A stretch of 64,000 nt of DNA from Bolinopsis microptera (GCF_026151205.1 NC_087077.1:15598983-15662982), one strand, 5' to 3'. Counted from the stretch's first letter, positions 1 to 9,720 are shown. Made by a program: numbers and translations. Notes: a model not told the origin generated them from the letters alone.

Positions 1-170
1 GTAGTAAGACAGCACAAATATAGGTGAATTCTTCGTAGATTTACATCACTAGCCTATAAAAATAAAAATAGTTTATTGTTGACTTTTCTCACTGACTTTA
101 GGTAGTGAAAGTTTCTTTATAGGTAGGGCTGGCAGTTTTCCTATTTTAGTTACAAGGTCTTCCTTCTCAG
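1..170 (-). pseudogene. T-family transposase C-terminal fragment (left side of a split copy)
   Basis: The minus strand reads EDLVTKIGKLPALPIKK and then SLPKVSEKS. This matches the order seen at 62.9-63.05 kb, where VLAAKIGKLPSQSLPIQK is followed by SEKSRLGDFVG. A further weakly similar stretch lies at 1-55, beyond an in-frame stop. The piece continues, across the 3.2-kb element inserted at 171-3361, into the ALFSDKV-containing half that starts at 3362. Role inferred only from the family: part of a DNA-transposon transposase. Broken and not functional. Confidence 0.5.
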
Positions 171-908
171 TAGGGCCTGTCGTGATATCATGGATCGCTT
201 AGGTTCCACCAGGATCTGGTAGTCCTCATAATTCTGCGGCCTCTATGTGTCGTCATCTCGCACAACTCTTTAAGAATCTTGTGGATTTGGCATGTGAAAA
301 TTTGCAGCCCTCCAGACATTGATTGGGTTAACGAGGTGTCGTACGTCACCTCAAGATCGGGTGACAGGGGGCTGACCAGGCCAGAACCCAATTGATTGGG
401 CCTGAGGTCACGTGATTATGAGCCTGAGGTCACGTGACTATGACGTCACCAGACCTTCCTCTCCGTTTCCCGCTCATTGGACCAGGTGAGCTTGCATGCA
501 TGTGAATGTGGGTGTAAGTATAGCTGTACTGTAGTTTATACCTAATTAAACCCCTATAGAAACCGACAATTTATTTTCTGGCAGAAAGCTAGAAATTTAC
601 CAAAATATCGTCATTGTTTTAAATCTATTTTGATGACCATTCCTGACCTAAAATCGCACGAGAAATCGATTAAACTTGGTTTCAGAACTCAACAATGCTT
701 CCTTATGCCTCAAAATCCATGTTTTATCGATACAATCAACATATCGATCCTGTAGTTCAACTTATTACTTAAAGGGTTCAAGTATAGTTACGCGGTAGAC
801 AAACTAAAACAAAATTGTAGGTTTATAACCTACCAGGACGTGTGCCGAGTTAAGCTCGAGTCGAAGGTAATATTTGGAACAAATATTTTACGAGTATCAC
901 CCGTTAAA
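171..908 (+). repeat. Left terminal inverted repeat of the MULE-like element
   Basis: This is the reverse complement of 2624-3361 with very few mismatches (for example the base following 'ggtc' near 2886). Homology ends inside CGAGTATCACCCGTTAAA. The repeat contains three GTCACGTGA-type E-box words near 410-440. A 67-residue open frame inside each arm is conserved only because the DNA is, and I do not call it a gene. Near-identical arms mean recent insertion or ongoing conversion between arms. Confidence 0.9.
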
Positions 909-1566
909 TAAACTTATATGTATAAAAACCTTGTGTTATGTGGCAGTTGTATTGCAATTTGTGCAATTTCAGTTGGGCAGCTTTTTTAAAGTGTCTGGTA
1001 TTTCAATTTTCGTAAACCTACTACCTGGGAATGTAATGAAATAAAAAGGTGACCATCTTTGGTTATTACTAGCACTTTGCAAATCCAGCAGATCTACTTT
1101 CGTAAAATATTTTGTTAACGATTTCTAATATAATTCAAGTTGCGCTGGTGAGGCTAAATGCTAAAAGTGAGTCGGCGATTGGTACAGTATAAATGGAAAA
1201 GACAACTACTTTTTATATTAATATAATGTTTTGTTTTATAAGGTTATTTATGAATTTATTCGAGAAATAATCTGGAAGTATTATCGGCATCTTTTCACAC
1301 ATATATATTATATGACTACGAGCACATACAAGTGGCCAATAAGCTGTACACAGCAGGGTTTATAGCGTAATAATCGATCTTTTAGCTATTTCGGACACCC
1401 TGAATCAGTCATTCTCGCTAAACTAGGTATTTATTTAACACCATAACACAGCCTTTAAATGATGTTTCATAATGTGTCCTACGTAGCACTTTATCAGTTT
1501 AAGTAATTGGGATATATTATTCATTTCTATAAAATCTTTTAAATTTGATTGAATGATGAATTTCAG

Positions 1567-2188
1567 CCGATGATGAACAAGATGTGCGGAGGGAGGGTGT
1601 GGCCGATTGTCTGAAAATCCTTGACTGGGAGGAGAAGGTGCCACCCTCCCGACGTGTGAGGGTTTTTTACAAGCCAGATTTGGACATGACCGCAAGGAAG
1701 TCCACTGAGCTCCCCATCTACAAGGAGGATTCTTGTGGATGGTGGTTTAAAACGGGAGTCGGTAATAATTATTATTATCAAAGATACTTTTTTCCATAAT
1801 ATGTGTCATATGTTAACGATCAGCTTAATCAATCATTCATTCGACATATTATTATACTACTACTAGAACTAACGTGTTCGAGTTAGGTTATAGTTTCTTC
1901 AGGCTCAGTACATGATGTAAATAAAAAATAACACAATTATCCTCAGCAAAGAAGGAGTATGCTCGGGTAACCCTACCCCCCTTGCTACGTGGTCTGACGA
2001 GAGCCGCTATTATATCATTTATAAGAATGCCTCTCAAAACAGCATTTGTTAACAACAACCAAGCTGTTGAGAGGCAAGTGGCGCTTATGTCAACCTGTGG
2101 TAAGAAGGTGGTAGGGGAGGATAGGAAATCTGGGCAACAAATTGCTGTCGCAGAGCACAGACAGCAAACGAAAAAGCAGAAGAAGTGA
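1567..2188 (+). CDS. Two-exon gene carried inside the long-TIR element (3' part)
   Basis: Exon 1567-1761 follows an acceptor (aatttcag) and ends GTCG before a donor, gtaataat. The second exon starts at 1947 after tatcctcag and runs to TGA at 2188. Splicing keeps the frame exactly, with the split codon G/CA. Exon 1 encodes CLKILDWEEKVPPSRR and SCGWWFKTG. Exon 2 encodes EYARVTLPPLLRGLTR and ends in a basic tail, RQQTKKQKK, which may be a nuclear localisation signal. No start codon is visible, so an upstream exon is probably missing. I do not recognise the family. It is either an accessory gene of the element or a captured host gene. Confidence 0.55.
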
Positions 2189-2623
2189 AGGTACAATAAA
2201 TCAGATATATTGTATTTCCTAAGTGGCTCACAAGTAGGAGCTCATCCATTATTTCTTGTATTGTCACAAAAAACGTCTGTAGCTTAACTTAATTTCAGAT
2301 CACATCATTATAATGGATTATAAATAATGCTAAACATTAGCCATATTAAGTGAAGAGTATTATGTAGGCTTTTAACAACCATATAATGCTTTATATCCCA
2401 CACCCAAGTAACAGAAATGCAATTGATTTTAACCTGTCGACAATATTTCAGAAAAGATTCCCGCAAGCAAGCATGTTCCTTCGTTCTGCTCTGATCTCTA
2501 CTCTGTTACTAACTGATGATGGACTTTGATACGATTCGTTGATATGATTTTTTGACGTATTGTATACAGCTAACACTTAACCATATGGTTCAGACAAAAG
2601 GACAATTAAACTGGTGTTTTGTT

Positions 2624-3361
2624 TTTAACGGGTGATACTCGTAAAATATTTGTTCCAAATATTACCTTCGACTCGAGCTTAACTCGGCACACGTCCTGGT
2701 AGGTTATAAACCTACAATTTTGTTTTAGTTTGTCTACCGCGTAACTATACTTGAACCCTTTAAGTAATAAGTTGAACTACAGGATCGATATGTTGATTGT
2801 ATCGATAAAACATGGATTTTGAGGCATAAGGAAGCATTGTTGAGTTCTGAAACCAAGTTTAATCGATTTCTCGTGCGATTTTAGGTCGGGAATGGTCATC
2901 AAAATAGATTTAAAACAATGACGATATTTTGGTAAATTTCTAGCTTTTTGCCAGAAAATAAATTGTCGGTTTCTATAGGGGTTTAATTAGGTATAAACTA
3001 CAGTACAGCTATACTTACACCCACATTCACATGCATGCAAGCTCACCTGGTCCAATGAGCGGGAAACGGAGAGGAAGGTCTGGTGACGTCATAGTCACGT
3101 GACCTCAGGCTCATAATCACGTGACCTCAGGCCCAATCAATTGGGTTCTGGCCTGGTCAGCCCCCTGTCACCCGATCTTGATGTGACGTACGACACCTCG
3201 TTAACCCAATCAATGTCTGGAGCGCTGCAAATTTTCACATGCCAAATCCACAAGATTCTTAAAGAGTTGTGCGAGATGACGACACATAGAGGCCGCAGAA
3301 TTATGAGGACTACCAGATCCTGGTGGAACCTAAGCGATCCATGATATCACGACAGGCCCTA
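2624..3361 (-). repeat. Right terminal inverted repeat of the MULE-like element
   Basis: Mirror image of 171-908. It ends in CCATGATATCACGACAGGCCCTA and is followed by the second copy of the 9-bp duplication, CCTTCTCAG (3362-3370). Confidence 0.9.
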
Positions 3362-3960
3362 CCTTCTCAGCTCCCCGTCCGAGACTTTGTCCGAGAAGAG
3401 GGCGATAAGTATCAACTCTTCGGTACCACGTGCGGCGTTGTAGTATCGCACTTTTCTTCTTCACTACTTTTTTGGACCGCTTTCCAGGAACTTTTCTGAA
3501 CTTCTGAAGAGATGAAAAGAGCTTGAGATCATTCACTGCTGCATCTTCGGGGGATGGGGAAAGAAACCAGAACTCCATGTAGCAGAAGACAATCCAGGGG
3601 GCTAAGAGGCGGACTTTCTCCTTCTTCTGCCAGGACAGTCGGGTAAGTTGGTGACCAATCAGCGACAGCTTTAGGATATATATCGCATCAAAATTAATCT
3701 GACAAATATCAGCACACTTAAAATCATCCTTGATCTACTTCGCTGCAACAGCTTGTGGTTCTTGCCTATACCTCCGTGCAGTTGACTTCGATAGGGCTAC
3801 ATCGTCTATGTCTCCACCACAGTGCTTGATGATAGTGGCTAGTGTAGCGACGAGGGTGTTGTTCCTTTGGTAAAATTAACCACCCTAGTGGACCCAGCGT
3901 TTGTTATGAACGCTTGTCGGAGTGTAAAAAGCGGTGCTGCAAGGTGATTGCAGCTGGGGA
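3362..3960 (-). pseudogene. T-family transposase remnant (N-terminal and middle pieces)
   Basis: Read leftwards on the minus strand, 3960-3600 encodes an N-terminal region with VALSKSTARRYRQ and an in-frame stop, then IKDDFK. 3590-3440 encodes a Trp-rich block (MEFWFLSPSPEDAAVNDLKL) and KSAILQRRTWY. 3440-3362 encodes EELILIALFSDKV in a shifted frame. The order fits the T family. The catalytic middle (FDTxxSNTG to HHARWM) is absent, so there is an internal deletion as well as frameshifts. The protein is cut at 3362 by the long-TIR element and resumes at 170. Confidence 0.5.
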
Positions 3961-5029
3961 CGACAATTTGAACATCTTAATTGAAATTAATGGATTTTTT
4001 TGTGTGGGAATTTTGATTAGTAGATTTCATTTCAGAAAGGTGTAGGCTTCCTTCACCGTTCTAGGGTGTCTTCTGTCCAGTACAGCTTCCCTCATTTGTC
4101 CGTAGAGTGCGAGGCAGGAATCCGGAAGGGACGTCCGGCTGTAGGGGGCGTGACCCCGGCGAGGTGGGCTGGCTGGAAGTGGTCGGTGGAGAGGACTTCT
4201 TGACCGTTGATAGGTAGGAGGATTAGGCGTCCTTCGCGGCTGAGACAGGGCAGGACCTGCTCCTCTGGATAGAGTTCTGTCAGAATTCGGATTCAAAGAT
4301 GGTAGGCATTAGGTGGAGTTGGGGAAAGTGGAGGATTCTGACGTGTTTGGGGACTTGTTGGCTGAAGATTTCGGTTTTTCAGATCTTGGAAAATTCGGTT
4401 AGCCAAAAAACGGCCGGTTAACCGGGTTTTCGGTTTCGGTTCGGTTAATCGATCGTTTCCTAGTAAAGTGGGAGCAAGTGAAGCAGTCGTCTATTTTCAT
4501 TTTTAAGCGCATGTACTTAGATGTTAGACGTGGCTATAATCTTGAATATTTCAAACTGTTAATTGTACTTAGACGTGGCCATAATCTGTTGCTTGAACTA
4601 AGACATAACCGTAAATATTTCATTATGATGCTTGTACTCAAACGTGGCTATCTAAATATTTCATACTGTTGCAACAAAGCTCTTTTTGTTAATATAAGAA
4701 TTAAGAACCTTTTTAACTGCCTTTAGAGCTTTCTGTTTGTCAGGAAATGCTTGATCTCTAAAATTGAGACCTTTCTTGAGAAGAGTTCCAAGATCGCTGT
4801 TTTCAATAATGTTCAAATGTCCAGTCACGACATGTTGATGATAATTATCCTTGAATTGACTACTTTCACAATCACAAAAAAGCTGCTCATGATCTAAGTT
4901 AGCTTCATGCGTTTGACGATAGTTGACTATCTTCGAACGAATATTAGCTGGGTACTTGTAGGATACAGTAGGGGTAGCCGCTGTACCTCCAAGTGGGCAA
5001 CTTCTTACAATATAGAATAAAAAAATATC
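3961..5029. other. No convincing gene; scattered short repeats
   Basis: A Pro/Arg-rich open frame at 4027-4296 (minus) has no recognisable domain and may be chance. About 4432-4505 (TTTCGGTTCGGTTAATCGAT onward) recurs at 43705-43778, so it is part of a dispersed repeat. 4500-4670 shows three or four decayed tandem units containing GACGTGGCTATAATCT and AATATTTCA. I see no RNA gene. Confidence 0.4.
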
Positions 5030-5163
5030 TTAATAACGAGTTTTAGGCTTCAGGGCGTTTCCTTGAGCATAGAGGCGTGTTAGGTCTCTATGTTTTATTT
5101 TGCAGATATCTTTTGCCGCTGGGTATACGGTTTGGAGCGTTACTTTACGTAGCTGCAGTAATC
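5030..5163 (-). pseudogene. X-domain C-terminal half
   Basis: The minus strand encodes LLQLRKVTLQTVYPAAKDIC, then LTRLYAQGNALKPKTRY and a stop at 5030. This aligns with LQLRDVRLPSVYTFANEICN and GVVLAPKNNY in the copies at 42.5, 45.2 and 62.6 kb. The N-terminal half is replaced upstream by the 81-bp tandem repeat. It sits on the same strand as, and downstream of, a FLYWCH finger and a Pro/Ala-rich segment, so the three may be pieces of one former gene. Function unknown. The fold is probably DNA-binding. Confidence 0.5.
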
Positions 5164-5359
5164 GCACTATATAGTGACAACACTATATAGTGACAAGCAC
5201 TTTATAATGACAGCTGATCTTAGTCATTATATAGTGTGCAAAACGAACTATATAGTGACAACACTATATAGTGACAAGCACTTTATAATGACAGCTGATC
5301 TTAGTCATTATATAGTGTGCAAAACGCACTATATAATGACAACACTATATAGTGACAAG
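5163..5359. repeat. 81-bp tandem repeat (about 2.4 copies) with internal palindromes
   Basis: CACTATATAGTGACAAGCAC recurs at 5181 and 5262 and the register continues at 5343, a spacing of 81 bp. Each unit contains the perfect palindrome CACTATATAGTG. It also has an imperfect inverted repeat, GCACTTTATAATGACAGCTG against the reverse complement of TAGTCATTATATAGTGTGC, so single strands could fold into hairpins. It looks like a small palindromic element duplicated in tandem. Confidence 0.8.
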
Positions 5360-5365
5360 TTTATC

Positions 5366-5640
5366 TTATATCGACTTTTCCTTACTTTTCTTTAAGTCTA
5401 CTTTTAGAATACTACTAAAGCAAATAATTGTATTTAAGTCAAATGTTTTTAGAGCGATGGACCAGGATCTCTGCTCTTTGTGGTTCGGAGAGTTCTTTAC
5501 TGTCTGTTCATGAAGCACCAGTCGAGCCAGACAGCCAGGAACAACACAGGTCCAGTAGGTGACTCCATCAGTTCCGTTCCTCTTTCTGTTTAAGGTGTAC
5601 CGTTGACCATCCACGAGAGAGATTTCCCGTTGATGGTCAA
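5366..5640 (-). pseudogene. FLYWCH-type zinc-finger fragment
   Basis: The minus strand encodes ISLVDGQRYTLNRKRNGTDG, then TYWTCVVPGCLARLVLHEQT, then NSPNHKEQ. The pattern (RYxLNRK, W-x-C, C-x-A-R, then H) is the FLYWCH fold, a WRKY/GCM1-related zinc finger often found in MULE-linked and nuclear proteins. The second ligand His is not evident (PNHKE), so zinc binding is doubtful. Upstream, after a frameshift near 5630, the strand reads RNITIDGVLVEYRTVLN, resembling the start of the X domain. No ATG-initiated complete gene is visible. Confidence 0.55.
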
Positions 5641-6010
5641 GTTGAGTACTGTTCTGTATTCCACCAAAACTCCGTCAATGGTAATGTTCCTCACTCGTGT
5701 CCGACGAGCTGCTGGAGGAGCGGTTGCTGGAGCTGCAGGAGGAGGGGTTGCTGGAGCTGCGGGAGGAAGGGTTGCTGGAGCTGCGGGAGGAGGGGTCGCT
5801 GGAGCTGCGGGAGGAAGGGTTGCTGGAGCTGCGGGAGGAAGGGTTGCTGGAGCTGCGGGAGGAGGGGTTGCTGGAGCTGCGGGAGGAGGGGTTGCTGGCG
5901 CTGCGGGAGGAGGGGTTGCTGGAGCTGCGGGAGGAGGGGTCGCTGGAGCTGCGGGAGGAGGGGTTGCTGGAGCTGCTGGAGGAGGGGTCGCTGGAGCTGC
6001 GGGAATATTT
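5640..6010 (-). repeat. 24-bp coding-type repeat (Ala/Pro-rich linker) upstream of the FLYWCH fragment
   Basis: There are about 12 units of 24 bp, GTTGCTGGAGCTGCGGGAGG plus GAGG on the plus strand, between about 5722 and 6003. On the minus strand they read as an Ala/Pro-rich linker like those preceding X domains at 42.9 and 63.4 kb. The period is a multiple of three and the units are nearly identical, so the array keeps every frame open on both strands. The long plus-strand frames here are therefore by-products. Confidence 0.75.
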
Positions 6011-6400
6011 TATTATTTAAATAAGATTGAAGACCCAGTCTACGTCTTTCACAATGACTAAAATTCTCGAAAGAAAATTTGTTTTTTTTACTTGGTAGTT
6101 GGTGGTGAACGAATAGTTCTTCGTGATCAGTAGACTCTTCTACGATTTTTGGTACAAAATGTTCCTCTAACAGTGACAGGACTTAAGGTATTGGGAAAAT
6201 CAAACTCTCGTCCTTAACGGCTTTTATATTAACATCTTATAAATAAACATATAATCTTCAGCTTAAAGACAAAAAGAAAGTAAGATTTAAGAAATTAAAT
6301 GTTGCTCACCTTCCTCGCTCCGGGGCATGAGAGGTGTGCTAGATGAGCACGGTAAGTCTTCCTCCTCTAAGATAAGAGTAATAGGTCTTTCAGTGTTACA
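6011..6400. other. No gene seen; AT-rich spacer
   Basis: No coding signal. 6331-6400 (AGGTGTGCTAGATGAGCACG onward) is repeated at 14603-14682 and leads into the duplicated segment starting at 6401. Confidence 0.5.
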
Positions 6401-6980
6401 TTAACATCTCTCTTCCGTTTCATAATAACATTTACTACGCGATACATAATTTTTGAATATTATCTCGCATATTATCATTTTTAGTTCAAATTTCCGTACA
6501 AACATTTTAGTCGTAAAAAGTGCGAAATTAGAAATTTGGGCCAGAAATTTGGGCCAGTGGCAGCAGTATCTGCCAATTCTAAATCGTATTTTTGTAACAA
6601 ACCGAATTATACCTTGATACTTTAATCCTATTTCAAATCCGAACCACCTCTCTAACACCCCAGATTCTCAGAAGTGAAGTGGGACCCCCTTTCTCCTCCT
6701 ACTGGCAGAAGATACCATCTCGGCACAACACCGTGTATTTTAATTAAATTCAGCGTACTCGTTGATCATGTTCTAACATTTGTATAGACAGTAAAACAAT
6801 GCGTAGAATTTTTGTAAAGTAAACAAAAATATATATATTATTATATATCTTCTTTATTATGAAAAACGGTATTTCTCTTGTTCAAAACCAATAAAACCCC
6901 TCTTTAAATGATAAAATTTAACATGCAATATAATAATAAATAACACATGCAATATACTAATTTACAACAATATAAATATC

Positions 6981-7517
6981 TTAAAAAGTCCACCCGCCGT
7001 TAAAAGATATCGATTGCAGAGATGATCCACATCCCTGCAAAACTTTTCGTATGGTTGCTCTCTCTATCCCCGTACAGTTCGTCAGTTCTATGGTTGTCAG
7101 GGGAGCTCCTATCAGGAACTCTCCTGCTGCCGTGTCGTTGTCAATGAGTTCCACAACTGTCAGATTGGGAAGACGTTTGGTTACGGAGGATAACCACCAT
7201 TCAGGTATGGCTCCTCTACAACGCAGTTCTGTTGCGTTTGTGGGTAACCTGATGAAACTGTTAAGTCTCTGATTCCTCGCATCACCAGTAAAGGTAATGT
7301 CCAGTTTCTTCACTTGTCGACATTCTGCTAACAGTAGCAGCACTGCATTCATGTTACTCGATGTTAACTCCAGAACCTCTATACGGTCCATTGCCGTTCT
7401 CCTCCACATATTGCTAACACCCATAATGGGCAGCAGGTCTTCATCACAAAGGTACCCGAGGATATGGTACAGAAGATCGTAAGAAATAAACATTTTTGAA
7501 TTGAAGGCTATGGACAA
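6981..7517 (-). CDS. F-box/LRR-like protein (178 aa)
   Basis: The frame is intact from ATG to stop. Residues about 12-50 form an F-box-like segment (YDLLYHILGYLCDEDLLPIM followed by a conserved Trp-Arg). Residues about 55-175 show repeats of the LRR type: VLELTSSNMNAVLLL, VKKLDITFTGD, LTVVELIDND, LTTIELTNCTG. F-box proteins recruit substrates to SCF ubiquitin ligases, with the LRRs binding the target; that role is inferred. It is short for the family, which usually exceeds 300 residues, so it may be a truncated or lineage-specific member. A damaged tandem copy follows at 8235-8690. Confidence 0.65.
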   Translation of the reverse strand: MSIAFNSKMFISYDLLYHILGYLCDEDLLPIMGVSNMWRRTAMDRIEVLELTSSNMNAVLLLLAECRQVKKLDITFTGDARNQRLNSFIRLPTNATELRCRGAIPEWWLSSVTKRLPNLTVVELIDNDTAAGEFLIGAPLTTIELTNCTGIERATIRKVLQGCGSSLQSISFNGGWTF

Positions 7518-7519
7518 AT

Positions 7520-7654
7520 AAACAGGGATATCGGTAAATATGACGGAAGGTTTTTATACTATAGTTTAAGTTCACAGCCACATGCACTTCTCAATTAATG
7601 GTTAATCAGCCTAATTAACGTCAGCTGATTAACGTTGCAAACATGACTCTTCCG
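7520..7654. promoter_or_regulatory. Putative promoter region of the F-box gene
   Basis: On the minus strand, TATAGTATAAAAACC (7550-7564) lies about 40 bp upstream of the ATG at 7517 and could be a TATA box. The assignment rests on position and sequence only. Confidence 0.3.
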
Positions 7655-8234
7655 TTAACATCTCTCTTCCGTTTCATAATAACATTTACTACGCAATACA
7701 TAATTTTTGAATATTATCTCGCATAGTATCATTTTTAGTTCAAATTTCCGTACAAACATTTTAGTCGTAGAAAGTGCGAAATTAGAAATTTGGGCCAGAA
7801 ATTTGGGCCAGTGGCAGCAGTATCTGCCAATTCTAAATCGTATTTTTGTAACAAACCGAATTATACCTTGATACTTTAATCCTATTTCAAATCCGAACCA
7901 CCTCTCTAACACCCCAGATTCTCAGAAGTGAAGTGGGACCCCCTTTCTCCTCCTACTGGCAGAAGATACCATCTCGGCACAACACCGTGTATTTTAATTA
8001 AATTCAGCGTACTCGTTGATCATGTTCTAACATTTGTATAGACAGTAAAACAATGCGTAGAATTTTTGTAAAGTAAACAAAAATATATATATTATTATAT
8101 ATCTTCTTTATTATGAAAAACGGTATTTCTCTTGTTCAAAACCAATAAAACCCCTCTTTAAATGATAAAATTTAACATGCAATATAATAATAAATAACAC
8201 ATGCAATATACTAATTTACAACAATATAAATATC

Positions 8235-8690
8235 TTAAAAAGCCCACCCGCCGTTAAAAGTCATCCATTGCAAAGATGTCCCACACCCCTGCAGAACTTT
8301 CCGAATGGTCGTTCTCTTTATCCCCGCACAATCCGTCAGCTGTATGGATGTCAGGGGAGCCCCTATCAGGAACTCTCCTGTTATCGTGTGGTTATCAATA
8401 ATCTCCACAGCTGACAGTTTAGGAAGTCGTTTGCACACGGAAGCTAACCACCATTCGGGTATATCACCTCTGCAACGCAGTTCTGTACTTCTGTTAGGTT
8501 TGAGGGTAGGCTGACAAAACTGTTTAGTGTCTGCTCCCTCCCATCACCTGTGAAGGTGACGTCCAATTTCTCCAGTTTTGGACATTCTGCTATCAGTAGC
8601 AGCACTGCATGAAGGTTACTCGACGTTATCTTCAGATCCTCTATGCGATCCAATGCCATCCTCCTCCAGAGATTGCTAACCCCCACAAGC
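8235..8690 (-). pseudogene. Broken tandem copy of the F-box/LRR gene
   Basis: The minus strand encodes MGVSNLWRRMALDRIEDLKI onward, with a frameshift near 8480. It then continues in another frame through PEWWLASVCKRLPKL to a C-terminus like that of the intact copy (SFNGGWTF versus TFNGGWAF). The N-terminal F-box is missing because the duplication ends at about 8690. Differences from the intact copy occur throughout, so this is not a sequencing duplicate. Confidence 0.75.
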
Positions 8691-8699
8691 TATTTTTTA

Positions 8700-8957
8700 T
8701 AAACCTTGTAAACCTTATATGGATAATTATTAAATTCTCTCATTATTTTATTTAAATTTATAAAGTTATTTTTCCGAAACTCTTAGTTTTTCTCTTCTAA
8801 TTAAAATTATTAATTCGACAAATCGTATGCATTGAACAATTATTATCTTGGTGTCCTTAATTGTGTGTAATGTACTATTTAGGATCGTTCTTGTTATCTT
8901 TACTACTGTATTCAGCAACTGCAAGGATACTCTAGCTGTTTGCGACACTGCTTCAAT
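8700..8957. other. AT-rich spacer, no gene seen
   Basis: No coding or structural signal beyond AT richness between the broken F-box copy and the RING gene. Confidence 0.4.
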
Positions 8958-9251
8958 CTACGGAGCCTTATTCGTCGGAGCCTCTTCTTCCTTAGATAAT
9001 TGATGTGGTCGAGGGCTCCCTCCGGTGGGGTTTATCTTTACTTTAGGTATCAGCTTCTTTTTACCTATCACTTCTCCGGTGATAGCGTTACGTTTCTGCA
9101 ACCCTAACATCGTTGATAGGCATATCGGGCAGGTGTAATAGTTATCCCGAATCCTCTGACGTATACAGGTATAGCAGAATTTATGGTGACATTGCTCGGC
9201 GAATACTTTTCCTTCCATCACAATGTCCGCGAAACAAAGTATACAAAACAT
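8958..9251 (-). CDS. Small RING-finger protein (97 aa)
   Basis: The ATG-initiated frame encodes an N-terminal C3HC4-type RING: MFCILCFADI, then QCHHKFCYTC and CPICLS (cysteines at about 3, 6, 20, 25, 28, 39 and 42 with histidines between). A basic tail follows, including GKKKLIPKVK, and it ends EEEAPTNKAP. RING domains usually act as E3 ubiquitin ligases by binding E2 enzymes. The related RING fragments at 22.5-24.6 kb share HKFCYVC and CPIC spacing. Small and free-standing; an upstream exon cannot be excluded. Confidence 0.6.
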   Translation of the reverse strand: MFCILCFADIVMEGKVFAEQCHHKFCYTCIRQRIRDNYYTCPICLSTMLGLQKRNAITGEVIGKKKLIPKVKINPTGGSPRPHQLSKEEEAPTNKAP

Positions 9252-9362
9252 GTTGAAAAGTTAATAAGAGTTATATTAATTGAATGGACCCAGTAGGTGC
9301 GGCGGGTCCAGGATTGGAGGTTTGTGGGGGTCCAGCAGGGTTAGGAGGCTGAGAGGGTCCAG

Positions 9363-9419
9363 CTAGTAGAGGCCGTGTAGAGGCCGTATAGAGGCCGTAC
9401 AGAGGCCGTATGGAGGCCA
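9363..9419. repeat. 12-bp tandem repeat (AGAGGCCGTATA)
   Basis: Five successive units of a 12-bp word, TAGAGGCCGTGT and variants, lie just upstream of the RING gene on its strand. Confidence 0.7.
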
Positions 9420-9429
9420 TAGATTAGAT

Positions 9430-9720
9430 GTTTTGTGTGGCCGTATTTTGCAATATTTGCAAAATTGTTTATGTAAATAATGAACAGTATCATAACAAGA
9501 ATGGATTATTGAGGAACTCTGGTGTTCTTCTTGAAAGAATCCGTATTTAGTCGTAGTATCTATCAACTTTTGACAATTTTAGTCCGTATCATAAAAGGTG
9601 AGATCTACATTGACATCACCGATTAAGATAATATGTTTCCTCGGGTGCCTCTCCATGCCGTGTAGTAGGGAGTCGATGAGTTTGTTATAATTGTCAGGTT
9701 TTTTTTACGCTGGTGACAAA
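9430..9720 (-). pseudogene. LINE remnant: endonuclease motif and RT-like piece
   Basis: 9715-9590 on the minus strand encodes NYNKLIDSLLHGMERHPRK followed by IILIGDVNVDL, the GDxN-type motif of the APE-like endonuclease of non-LTR retrotransposons. 9570-9430 encodes KYGFFQEEHQSSSIIHSCYD, weakly like the QxGFRxGHS segment of reverse transcriptase. The region between these domains is deleted. Dead relic. Confidence 0.45.

Larger units (their letters stand above)
171..3361. mobile_element. Long-TIR DNA transposon, MULE-like, with 9-bp target-site duplication
   Basis: The ends are long inverted repeats (171-908 and 2624-3361) with outermost sequence TAGGGCCTGTCGTGATATCA. The element is flanked on both sides by the direct repeat CCTTCTCAG (162-170 and 3362-3370). 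A 9-bp target duplication and TIRs of more than 700 bp are typical of Mutator-like elements, so that superfamily is inferred. No transposase is encoded, so it would be non-autonomous. A decayed MULE transposase lies in this window at 27.0-27.6 kb, but I cannot show that the two are related. The insertion site is a T-family transposase remnant. The interior (909-2623) holds a two-exon gene. Confidence 0.85.
6401..8691. repeat. Direct tandem duplication with 1,254-bp offset, carrying an F-box gene and its copy
   Basis: 6401-7437 is repeated at 7655-8691. The 580-bp non-coding start (TTAACATCTCTCTTCCGTTT...) is almost identical in the two units. The coding part (6981 onward versus 8235 onward) has diverged more. 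A shorter third copy of the non-coding part lies at 14603-14853. The non-coding stretch being better conserved than the gene suggests recent conversion, or weak constraint on the gene copies. Confidence 0.85.

Noticed and set aside
188-391. 67-residue frame present in both TIRs (also 3141-3344)
   Set aside because: Its conservation follows from the inverted repeat itself; there is no sign of protein-level constraint.
5697-6061. Plus-strand Leu/Glu-rich and Gly/Ala-rich proteins
   Set aside because: They are antisense or off-frame readings of a 24-bp repeat whose minus-strand reading matches linkers elsewhere in the window.
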